Positions 35,202 to 45,286 of a DNA stretch of 64,000 nt are shown piece by piece. A model generated the notes under the pieces. It was not told where the DNA came from, made no database searches, and saw only the letters and a list, made by a program, of their open reading frames with translations. A program made the translations under genes and the position numbers. Source of the DNA: Euptelea pleiosperma (lineage: Eukaryota > Streptophyta > Magnoliopsida > Ranunculales > Eupteleaceae). The stretch is from NCBI GenBank assembly GCA_035048495.1, contig CM068544.1, forward strand, positions 9,914,138 through 9,978,137, read 5' to 3'. How positions within the stretch are numbered: position 1 is the stretch's first letter; every line of letters starts with the position of its first letter.

Positions 35202-37043
35202 ATGGTAGATGAACGGCCTCTGTATGAGACCTACTACAGTTTCTGTGAGAATCGAGGTGATCACTCTCAACAATGGTATGACAATTTTGCGTATCATCAT
35301 GATACTCTAGTCTCGCACACTTCTACAGGGTATGATAATCACCGAGATCCAGAGTATAATTCTGTACTCCAAGAGCTTAAAAATTCAGTCTCTGCCCTTC
35401 GTGCCGCGGTCCAGCAATCTGTGTACCATTCCCAGTCTGTAGGATATTACCCTCCTATCCAGCAAGATGTATGTACCTTTCCATCTCCAATGCAGACCTC
35501 CTATGACAACACTTATTATCCGGATAATAGGAGTCACCATAACTTTGGTTTGGAACAATCTGCCCTCCCGCAGCAAATGCCGCAGGATAATTATCCTTCC
35601 GGGTTCCATCAACCCAATGGAGAGTATGACTGGCAATACTCGCAATCCCAGTACCCGCCATATCCACAGAATGACTATTCTGGTCAACAGTGGGCCCCTC
35701 AGGATTTCCAGAGTCAGCAGTTAGTCCCAGACTCCACTCTGCCTTACAACTTTCATACCCAGTCGGACTACAATCAAGAGCTGGCACCTCAGCTTCCTTT
35801 GGCTGACCCACCTTCGTTGGCTACTAAACCCTGTCTAGAGGACCTTCTCTCTCAGTACATTGCCTGGCAACAACAGTATTTCCAAGGTCTAGAGCACCAA
35901 CAACAGCAATCTATGGAAAGCTTGGAGCAACGTCTAATTCAATTAGAAAATGAGAGAGAGGAAGTCAACTTCACTAGCCCACCAATAGCTTATCCTGAGG
36001 AGAATGATATGGCCACTGTCTATAATGAGGAGTCACACAATTGGACCAAGTACCAGAATTGCCAGGATGAAATTGAAATTGTTACCACCCCTAGATCAAG
36101 CCCGATTATTGAGGAACCAGTGTATCCTTATACGGTGCCTTTAACAGCACCAAATCTTGAACCTACCTCAGAGCAACCTATTTCTCATGCTACCTCTAAT
36201 GACCCTGATGTCGATCTCCATGACACTGAGCTGTGTCTCGATCGTAGGATCCCAACTGTGCTAGATCTACCATTCCTCCCCACCTCCCTTGGAGTGAGCC
36301 ATACTAGTGATGAACCCGTGTCTCCATCTATGGTGCCCTTAACAGCACCAACTTCTACACCAAGCACAGAGGAACTCAGTTCCATCTCTATCTCTGATGA
36401 TTCTACCTCTGCACTGGTTGCAGACATTCCCACCGTAGAGCCGTGTCTAGAAAATGGGCCTCCCGCTATCCTGGACCTACCGATCCCCACCCAGGAGGAA
36501 CATATTGAGTGCAGGGATTGGAACATCCCTATCACATTAGGAAACATCGAGAAAGAGGTCAACAGTTTTCACCCGTCACCCTACATCGATATTATCGATG
36601 CCCCGTGTGCCGTAGAGAGTCTAATTCAGGACTCTCCTGAAGATAAATTATCCAAGTGTCATGAACACTGTGAGTCTAACTTCATCTCGGAGTCCAACAT
36701 TTCTAGTATTACTGATCTGCAGGAGTCTGCTCCATTCAGATACATTCCCGCAAAACTTAATGAGTTTGCGGCTCTGCTAACCACGGTCAGAGAACCCACT
36801 ACTACTCCCCTCTCAGTCTTTACTGAGAAGCTTCTATCCCTCCTTGCTGAACTAAATGTTTTTGCGGGTCTGCTCAGAGAAACCGCTCCTACTCTCCTCT
36901 CAATCTTTACTGAGAAGCTTCGATCCCTCCCAGATCAACTCCGTACTTTTGCCGGTCTGCTCAGAGAGCTCAATGCCCTTCTCTCAGTCTACACTGAGAA
37001 AGACCTGTTCTACACAGGTATACCTAGACAAGGGATAGGATAG
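35202..37043 (+). CDS. 613-aa gag/pol-spacer-derived protein of a non-autonomous retrotransposon
   Basis: The only long intact ORF in the window's gypsy family. Residues ~1-200 are Tyr/Gln/Pro-rich. Residues ~205-255 form a Gln-rich likely coiled coil (CLEDLLSQYIAWQQQYF to IQLENEREE), like the segment after the gag knuckle in Athila elements. Two Pro/Thr-rich repeats with VPLTAP follow (~300-430). Around 434 HIECRDWNIPITLGN matches the post-protease HIGCRDENMFIAFGN of the element at 21273. Residues ~465-530 (CAVESLIQDSPED onward) match its CAVESLISDSTED spacer. The C-terminus holds three ~30-residue repeats (EFAALL, VFAGLL, TFAGLL). No zinc knuckle, retropepsin D-T/S-G, RT or integrase motif is present. 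A structural, gag-like role is inferred. The start ATG is the first in frame; upstream ATGs exist in the leader. Confidence 0.75.
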   Translation: MVDERPLYETYYSFCENRGDHSQQWYDNFAYHHDTLVSHTSTGYDNHRDPEYNSVLQELKNSVSALRAAVQQSVYHSQSVGYYPPIQQDVCTFPSPMQTSYDNTYYPDNRSHHNFGLEQSALPQQMPQDNYPSGFHQPNGEYDWQYSQSQYPPYPQNDYSGQQWAPQDFQSQQLVPDSTLPYNFHTQSDYNQELAPQLPLADPPSLATKPCLEDLLSQYIAWQQQYFQGLEHQQQQSMESLEQRLIQLENEREEVNFTSPPIAYPEENDMATVYNEESHNWTKYQNCQDEIEIVTTPRSSPIIEEPVYPYTVPLTAPNLEPTSEQPISHATSNDPDVDLHDTELCLDRRIPTVLDLPFLPTSLGVSHTSDEPVSPSMVPLTAPTSTPSTEELSSISISDDSTSALVADIPTVEPCLENGPPAILDLPIPTQEEHIECRDWNIPITLGNIEKEVNSFHPSPYIDIIDAPCAVESLIQDSPEDKLSKCHEHCESNFISESNISSITDLQESAPFRYIPAKLNEFAALLTTVREPTTTPLSVFTEKLLSLLAELNVFAGLLRETAPTLLSIFTEKLRSLPDQLRTFAGLLRELNALLSVYTEKDLFYTGIPRQGIG

Positions 37044-38966
37044 TTGTCTTCGTTCCACCTTAGGTGTCAGGAAGACTGCAGATTCACTCAGTCTCCATGA
37101 GTTTTATCCTGGTTGGGGGTACTTGATATACCCCCATCATGTCTGGCTGAAGACGTAAAACTTAGCGCTTTCGGAAAGACAATTCTGATATTCCTAGAGT
37201 ACATGAGTCTCATGCATTTGTTATTACTGTTATATCTCTGAAAATGCAGGTACATTCATTCTCCCGATCATCAGGTACCAAACACTGTCGAATTTCTGCC
37301 GACTTGGTAACATCCTTCCTGAACTTTTGCATCATCATCACTGAATTTTTATCATTTTATGTCCCGGTCATGAGCACCGAGGACGATGCTGTATTTTGGT
37401 TGGGGGTGGGTATTTACCAAAACTCATGTCTTCATTTTGATAAAAAAAAAAAAAAAGGTTTTTTGGGTGATTTCTGATGTTCACCAAAAGTTTTCTAGAA
37501 TTTCAAAAAATGTGTCAAATACCCTGACTTCGATTAGCTGAAAACCTCCGTTAAGTCAGTATTGAGGATGTCAATTTTTGTTAGTGTTGAGTCAAGTCAA
37601 GCGTAACTACAGCAGGTTTGAAAACTCAGAAAAACTTAGATTTGGCACAATTGTACACTATCAACATCAGAGTCATCCTAAGTTTTGAAACTCTAGAGAT
37701 CCTGTGAGAATAATTGTGGAGACCTAACCCAGTGAGCTTTCGAACCTTCAATCATTTCAGAGAGTTATACAATAATCCTGAGTCAATGGATGACTCACTA
37801 TTCTTCATGCCCGCAATATTCGTTGAGAGATCTCATTATCTTTTGCTTCGATCATGGAACTCGGAACGACATCAACATTGGATTACTACGACAGAACCTT
37901 CTCTGTATCCAGTCAAGACAGTATACATGATAGTGCAAACCCTAGAAAATGATTTAGGCCATTTTTTCTGAACCATTCAACCTTTTTACTTACCTGAATT
38001 ATACTTCACTAGAAACCCCTTGAGCCCGTCTATAAAAGCCTTTTCTTTGTAAACCCATCAACCTAAAATCCAGTCCAGCTACGAAACATGATTGGCTACC
38101 CTTATTTTGAGATGGACAAAAGAATAACTGATGTGGGTGTACCGTGAAAAGAAAAGTAAAGAAGAAAAATCAAAAGTGGTTCAAGATTAAAACAAAATAT
38201 GGAAAGAAAGTATGAAAAATAGCTGAAAAGAAATTGAGCAGTCTCAGAAATATCAAGAAAAAGAGAAAAATACGAAAAAAGGAAAAAGAACCAGATAATG
38301 GTGTTACGCCGCAGGAAAAATTCAAGAAAATGGCAATATCCTCTCAAGATCTTTGAAATCCTGTATCCCTTTATTTTTCTACACCGGACCTAAGCCTCAT
38401 TATAACCCAGGAAAGTCATAATTGATTCTAGGATAGCACGATCATAAAATGTAGAGATTGGAGAAAGGGAAGCTATAGAGTTTGATCTGACGTTCCCGAG
38501 TGAAGTGGTATTCCAATCATGAGATCTTCTTCTGTTAAAGATGTCCTTCCTTCAAATAAAACATATGTGAGATCTTTTGCCTCTTTATATTAAAAACATC
38601 TCCTCACATATAAATTGAGAGAAAAGAAGAACACCCTTCTCGAGTGATTCCATTCTGAGTAGTTTACAAGTGAGAATTGAGGTCGAGGCATAAAAACTTA
38701 GAGGTGATCTGGAAATTTTTACTGTCGGATGATGAGAATGTTGAGCACACACACACGCAGAGTCTGACTATTCTGGGTCATGATTATCAGTCTGTAGTCT
38801 TGCCAAAACTTTCTAACTCTTCGCTAGCATATACTTATTTTTGCATCCATTCAATGATTTGACGAACGGGGTTACCCCTGAGCTAATATGAAAAAGTGTG
38901 TAGCATGTGCAGAGCCCTTTTAAGCTCATTTATTTCGCACTAATTACCAAGGATTGGCAATATGCT
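37044..38966 (+). other. 3' non-coding region of the non-autonomous element
   Basis: Collinear with 24540-26444 of the pol-bearing element (shared CTGAAGACGTAAAACTTAGC, GAGCACCGAGGACGATGC and GGAGACCTAACCCAGTGAGC). It contains two internal copies of GGTTGGGGGT (37111-37120 and 37398-37407) in addition to the terminal tract. No conserved coding frame is seen. Confidence 0.7.
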
Positions 38967-38976
38967 GGTTGGGGGT
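38967..38976 (+). promoter_or_regulatory. Polypurine tract of the non-autonomous element
   Basis: GGTTGGGGGT lies two bases before the 3' LTR start TGATATTCGC and is identical to the tract at 26445. Confidence 0.78.
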
Positions 38977-38978
38977 TG

Positions 38979-41618
38979 TGATATTCGCTTAAAAGTGCGT
39001 ATTTTCCACTGTTATCTTCTAAGCGTTTTCACACTCTCCTACGTTAAAATGCTCTATTTATCTACTTTTCTACGTAAGAGTCTCTTGTATTGCGTAGAAC
39101 ACACTTTTCTGGACGAAATGGTATATTTGCATGCATTAAACACATTTTCGGAAGTCTAGACATGTAGTCATTCTGATAGAGTCTCATAACGCGCTTCTTC
39201 TGTCGCAGGAAACCCCGATGGGACAATTCTCGAGACTTGCGAGCCCACATCGTCAGGAAAGCCCATTATCAAAGCTTAAAGAGCCCACATGCTGTGACTA
39301 GAAGATATGGGCCGAATATGGGATGAATAAGAGGACCAAAAGGCCGGCCCAAAGAACGAAGAGAGTAGGAGAGCCAATGACCAAAAGACGGACCAAAGCG
39401 TTTAAAGCCACATGAGTCAGCAAGGAATGATAGTCTACTCTACTGGAGAAGCGTGAGGATGGTCACAGTGAAGACCAGGGTTCCAGACCCTCTGCCAATA
39501 CTTTTATCTTCATTTTTTGATATTTTCTCTCTCATATCTCCGTATTCTCTCTCTCTCTTCATCTCTCGGTCCTCGAATCTACTGACCTAACCCCAGAACT
39601 CCTGCCCATCGGCTCTATCTCATCTCCCTTAGCTTTCTGACCGTTGGATCTTCAATCGGACCGTTGGATCTCTCTAGATCCGTCGATCTACCAATCTGGG
39701 TCCCAATCAAGTCACCATCCATCCGATCGCCATCAGACTGTCTGTCACATCATCTTGTGAGACGATGGACATCATCAATCCATGTGGGCCAGTAGCCGGG
39801 CCCATCATCATCGACCCGCTGTCCGACCAGTTAGTGGACCCCGTGAATTTCCAAATAATTTTAATTAAAATTTAAAAAAATGGGGGGTCCACTAAATGGG
39901 GACATTCCCCAAAGAAAAGTAGACTTTTACTTTAAAAAAAATATATATTTTTTTTATTTAAAAAATACCCTATTTCCATTAAAGGAAATAGGGAGCTTTA
40001 TAAGAGGAAGGAGAAGGGTTCGTTCGAACCCTAATCCCCTCCAATCTTCTCCTTTCCTTCCCCCGATCCTTTCCCTTCTTCCCCGCGACTTCCTCCTTTC
40101 TTCTTCGTCTCCTTCTTCCTCCATCTTCGCCGGAGTTGCAGGCAGCAACTCCGGCCATCAAGGTCTTCCTCCTCCTCCTCCTCTTCTTCTTCTTCTTCTT
40201 CTTCATCCGTTCCCCTTGCTGCTACGTGCAGCACCGTTTCCTCCGCCTGCAACCACCGTCTTCTTCATCCTAGCGCTCCACCACCACCTGCTCCCTTGCT
40301 GGTGTTGCACGATCTGCAACACCAAGCAACGCCTTCAACTTCTTGGGCTGCAAACTATCATCCAACGTGCCGCCCTCTCCCTCTATCAAACCATGACCTG
40401 CAACTCGGAGTTGCAGGTCCGCCTACGACCTCCTTGCTCCGCCTCTTGCAGGTCCGCCTGCGACCTCCTTGCTCCGCCTCTTGCCACCGCCTGCCGCTGC
40501 CTGCTTCTCCCCATCTTCACCACCACACCATCAGATCTGCAATCCTCGAAGCTACTGCACTCACAACCCCAGCAAGTATCCACCTAACGCCTTCACCATC
40601 CACTCGTTCCGCCATTTCAGTGGCTGCTCCTCTCATCGGCGAACCAGCCAGCAAGGTGCCATGGCCAGCACCACCACCGTGCAGCACTTTTGCACCTCCT
40701 GTTAGATGAACCTTCCCATTTCTCGCCTGCGCACAGAACCTTGGCAAGAACCAAGGCGTTCCTCCAACTTATCACCGTTGCATCCATCTCGGCCTGCAAC
40801 TTTTGGCGCTTGCTAGTTCCTCCACGCTGCTCCGTTCAGTCGACCTTCTTCTCCCCACAGTCGGCAACGGTCTCCATCTCCACTATCTCCAATCTGAGTT
40901 CGACCCACCGCAACCTCTTCGATTGTTTCGGTTGCTCACCTTGGCATCTTCACAATCTTATACCAAGGCTGCATCTTCACGGTCTGAGATCCACATCTGT
41001 AACTTCGACGAACGAAGGCTATTTCACCACCATCACCATGCAACCATCTCTCATGGTAAGTTCCTCTACTTCTCTCCCTCACCTCACCACTTTCTCTCTC
41101 TATCTTTTTCTAGGTTTTCTCCTTTCTCTCTCTACCTTATTTTCTTTTCTCTTTCTATTTTTTTTCACTCCTATTCTTAGTTTCTCTCTCTAGGTTTCGA
41201 TTAGTCTTTCCCTTACTTCATCTCTCTCTCCATCCATTTCTCTCTCTAAAAATCCCTTTTATTTTCTCTCTCTAAAATCTCCCTCTCTAATTAGTTTTTT
41301 TATATGCTTTCTAGTTAGATTCATTTCTTGTCTAATGATTGTAAGAACTTTTGATTAATGAATAAATTCAGTTGATTATTATGTTTTAACACCGATAAAT
41401 CCACCATTCTCACCTCACCATATTCTCCATTATTTTATGACAATTTTCTGATATTGTATGCTCCTCAGTGCACTAACATTAACCCGAGTGCGGATCGACA
41501 TCCGACACAAGCCACTGTGCAAAATTGTTCATTTTACAGGTTAAAAGTTTCGGATTAATTAAAAATGTGTTGAAGTTAGGGTTTCCGTAACCAACGATGC
41601 GGAAAAACCCTACTTTCA
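38979..41618 (+). repeat. 3' LTR of the non-autonomous element (2,640 bp)
   Basis: It runs from TGATATTCGC to CTACTTTCA, followed by the TSD CTATG. The first ~1.2 kb (to about 40165) is nearly identical to the 5' LTR apart from two fewer 20-bp repeats and small indels. The remaining ~1.45 kb aligns poorly with the 5' LTR except for short family blocks near the end. A possible TATA box CTTTATAAGAGG is at 39996-40007. Confidence 0.88.
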
Positions 41619-42334
41619 CTATGCATTCCTTCATGCTTCTCCAGTAAGTCATCTTCCACAAAAAACCGGCGTCTCCATTAACTTCGGGCTTTTAGTTGCT
41701 GCCCTCATCGCTGCCACGCAGGCAGACCCCATCTTGAATAGCCCAAACGTTCATTGAAGCCAGCCTCTTCACTTGGCCAACTCCTAGGCTGATTCCATCA
41801 TCAGCCTCCATTCATCCTTCATGGTCAAACATGCCTATGGTAAGTCACTTGGATACTTCTCTCACCTTGTCTCCCTTTTCTCCACTTTTCTCTCTCTAAA
41901 AAGTAGGTTTTCCCATTTTCTCTCTCTAGATTTGTTATTGCTTACTAGTTAGGGTTAGTATATGGTTCTTTGAATGAGTTGTATTTCTCGTTTTGATTAA
42001 TGAATAAAATGTGTTTGGAGTTTTTTGCATCTATTGTTTCTTTCTAGTTAATATTGTGGTTTGCGACAATCGACTCAAAAGAAAAAGCATGTTTTAAAAA
42101 TCCCGATCTCTCACCACTCTCACCTCGCCATTATCTCCATGTTTTTCCAATAAAAAAATCCATCATTTTATGTTCTTTATTGCGCTAATCCGACTAATCC
42201 CGAGTGCGGATCGACATTCGACACGAATCTCTATGCTAGAATCTCTGAATTTTGCAGGAATTAAATCGGATAATTTACAAATGTGTTGATTCTAGGGTTT
42301 CCGTAACCAACGACGCAGAATAACCCTACTTTCA
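41619..42334 (+). mobile_element. Solo Athila-like LTR, right part (LTR2 continued)
   Basis: After the CTATG duplication the sequence resumes LTR2, interrupted at 30453, and ends with the family terminus (CCGTAACCAACGACGC ... CTACTTTCA at 42334). It includes a donor-like CTATGGTAAGTC near 41837. Confidence 0.75.
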
Positions 42335-42764
42335 ATTTGCTTTAGTTTAGGTTTATATTTTTATGTTTTTATTTGAATAAAAGCATTGTAAGGATTCGTT
42401 TTAGTTGATAAACAAGTTTATGGATTTTTTTTTTATTAAGTATTGTGATTCTTCTTTGATGGGTAAGGTATTCGATCAATGTTACGAGTAGTGTTAGCAA
42501 TATTGTCACAAATACAAATCATTTTTAATCTCACACACTCACCACTCTCACCCCTACATTAACTTCGTAGCATTTTCAGTAAAAAAAATTCGTCATTTCA
42601 TGTGTTTTATTGCACTAACATAATTAATCCCGAGTGTGGATCGACATCCGACATACTTTCCACTGTGCAAGAATCGTTTAATTTTGCAGGATAAAATTGG
42701 ATTTTTACAAATGTGTTGGAATTAGGGTTTCTGTAACCAACGACACGGAAAAACCCTACTTTCA
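42335..42764 (+). mobile_element. 3' LTR of the pol-bearing gypsy element, right part (LTR1 continued)
   Basis: After the ATTTG target copy the sequence carries a third family terminus: GAGTGTGGATCGACATCCGA at about 42635, then AGGGTTTCTGTAACCAACGA and CTACTTTCA ending at 42764. It completes the LTR begun at 26457. Confidence 0.7.
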
Positions 42765-45286
42765 ACTTGCGGGCCCACATCGATAATAAAAGCCTAATAT
42801 CAAAGCGTAACGAGCCAATAGGCTGTGACAAGAAGACGCAAGCCAAGTACGGGTCAAGTCAGAGATCTTCGAGCCGGACTAAGAACCGAGAAAGAGGCAA
42901 AGCTAAGAACCAAGAGACAGGCCATAGTGATACAAAGCCACACCAAATGACATGAAACAACGGCTTACGTGACTGGTGAAGCCTACTGAAATCTATGTTG
43001 AAAATCAGGGTACAAGACCCTCCGCCAGCTGTCATCTCTGTAGGTTGTAGTATTTTCTCTCTCCTCTCTCCTTATTCTCTCTCCTCTCTCTCTTCATCTC
43101 CCTATACCTCACCACCAAATCCTTAGATCTACTGACCTAACCTCAGATCTCTTGTCCGTTGGCTCTGTCCCATCTCCCTTAGCTTCTTTATCGTTGAATC
43201 TTCTACTGGACCGTTGGATCTCTCTAGATCCGTCGGTCTGCCAATCTTGATCCCAATCCAGTCAGCAAATCATCTGTCACATCATCTTATAAGTCGATGG
43301 ACATCATCAGTCTATGAGGGCCAGCAGCCGGGCCCATCATCATCAACCCGCGGCCCGACCATTTAGTGGACCCCGCAATTTTAAAATGTTTTAAATTAAT
43401 TTTGAAAAAATAAAAAAAAGGGGGGTCCACTAAATGGGAAAGTCCCCATTAGTAAAAGAAAAGAAAATTCATTAAACTTAATGAAAATTAAAAGCTTTAA
43501 AAGGGGAAGGAGAGGGGCTCCACGAACCCTAATCTCCAAACCCCTCTCCTCATCTCCTTCTGCCAATGGATTCCCCCTTCTTCTCCTTCTCTTCTCCTCA
43601 TTTTCTTCTTCTTGTTCTTCATCTTCCCCATTGTTCTTCCCGGAGTTGCAGACCTGCAACTCCGGTAACATCTTCCACTCTTCCGCCAGAAGCTTCGCCC
43701 CTGCTGTTGTGCGCTCCACGCACTGCTTCTCCACAGCAACAACGCCCCTACTCCATTCTCCACCACTTTAACGATGCAGCAACATCTCCACCACCTTCTT
43801 CATGCTGTCCACCATCGCTTGCATATTCTCCGCCTGCCAGCGCCACTACCAACAGCACCTCTTGCGCCCTTCCCTTGCGACTGCAACACCCCCAGCAACT
43901 CGGCTTGAGCACCTCCTTCCACGACTTCAACCAGCATCACCGTCTGGTTCCTCTTCTCCAACCCTAGCCAACACAGGTCTGGTCCTAGTGCCTGTCCATG
44001 GTCTGCTGAACGCACTCAAAAAACTCCTCCCATGATCTCGTCACTACCACAACACACCGGCCAGGTTTCCTTCACCCTCACGTGTGCACCCTTCCTCCAA
44101 AGGTCTACACGTGCTCCTCGTCTCCTCAAACTTGTTGCCCATCTTCCTCTCTACACCACCAGCATGCACTTTCCATCATCGGGAACCACGCTTGATGCTT
44201 CAAGGTTCCAAGCTTGACGTGGAAAGCTTGCTGTCACCAAGACCACCAGCATGCCCCTTCAGCAAAAATGCAGCCTACTCCATCTCATGGCTGGTCAGAA
44301 GCTCCTCAAAGCCTTACTGCCCTCACAATGGCACATCCTCTCCTCACATCGGTGGCCAGCAAGTTCATCTCCTCCAAAGCGGTTGTCGATCTCCACTCAC
44401 AGCCCCTCAACATGCTCATCTTTCCTTGGGAGCACCTGGTTGAGCACCACTTCTCCACCGTATGCAACACCAGGCCAGCCAACATCATGCACTCATGTTC
44501 GACCATCTTTAAGTCCGATGACCTCTTCCCATTGGTCGATCATCTTCTTCATCACTGGCCGATCCATCCGTTGGTAAGAATTGCAAGGTAACATTCTTTC
44601 TCTCTCATCTTCACTTTCTCTCTCTACCTTTGATCTCTTCTTCCTTTCTCTCTAGACTCTCTCTCTAGAATCCCCAGGATGATCGCCTTTTTGTAGTGCC
44701 GACTCCGTTTGGAATGCACAAAATGTGAGTTTCTCTCTCACCTCTACCTTGTCAGTCGGTAAACGATCAAGCTGAAAATCTCTATCTCATCTTTCTCTCT
44801 ATGCTATTTTCTCTCTCTCTAGATCTATTTCTGGCTCATTTTCTCTCTACCCTCTTAATCTCTCTCTAGAGTTAGATTTCTCTCTTTATCACCTCCTCTC
44901 TCTCTACCTTTCTCTTCTCTCTAAAATCTCTCTTTACATGCTTTCTAGAATAGATTTATCGCGTTATTTATTTCTGTCATTTATTTCATGTAAGCAACAG
45001 TTTGATTAATGCAATTTGATTTTGATGATTTTAGTATTTTCTGGATCTCACGTAGATGTATTTTTAATCGACTCACCCTTCTCATCTTTCCACCTTTCTC
45101 CTGTATATTATCTGTAATTTTATGTTCTTATTCGCACTAATCCGACTAATCATTAGTGCGGATCGACATCCGACATGAGCCACTGTACAATATTTCCCAT
45201 TTTATAGGTTAAAAGTCTCGGATAAATTAAAAATGTGTTGAAGTTAGGGTTTCCGTAACCAACGACGCGAAAAAACCCTAGTTTCA
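42765..45286 (+). mobile_element. Athila-like LTR lacking its first ~300 bp (LTR0)
   Basis: It starts inside the LTR, at a block equivalent to 39238 (CTTGCGGGCCCACATCGAT), and ends with AGGGTTTCCGTAACCAACGA ... TTTCA at 45286. It contains a T-arm-like hairpin AGGGTACAAGACCCT (near 43008-43022), a CGGAGTTGCAGACCTGCAAC inverted motif near 43643, and the GATGATCGCCTTTTT tail block shared with the 5' LTR near 32900. The LTR1-bearing element appears to have inserted into it; the left part was then lost. Confidence 0.7.

Larger units (their letters stand above)
30454..41618 (+). mobile_element. Complete non-autonomous Athila-like LTR retrotransposon (11,165 bp)
   Basis: A full element bounded by a perfect 5-bp duplication CTATG (30449-30453 and 41619-41623). 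Order: 5' LTR 30454-33401, PBS at 33404, leader of about 1.8 kb, one 613-codon ORF (35202-37043), 3' non-coding region, polypurine tract 38967-38976, 3' LTR 38979-41618. There is no reverse transcriptase, RNase H or integrase, so transposition would depend on proteins from a relative such as the one at 21273-28487. It sits inside LTR2 and is the youngest layer of the nest. The two LTRs agree closely in their first ~1.2 kb but not in the rest. Confidence 0.88.
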
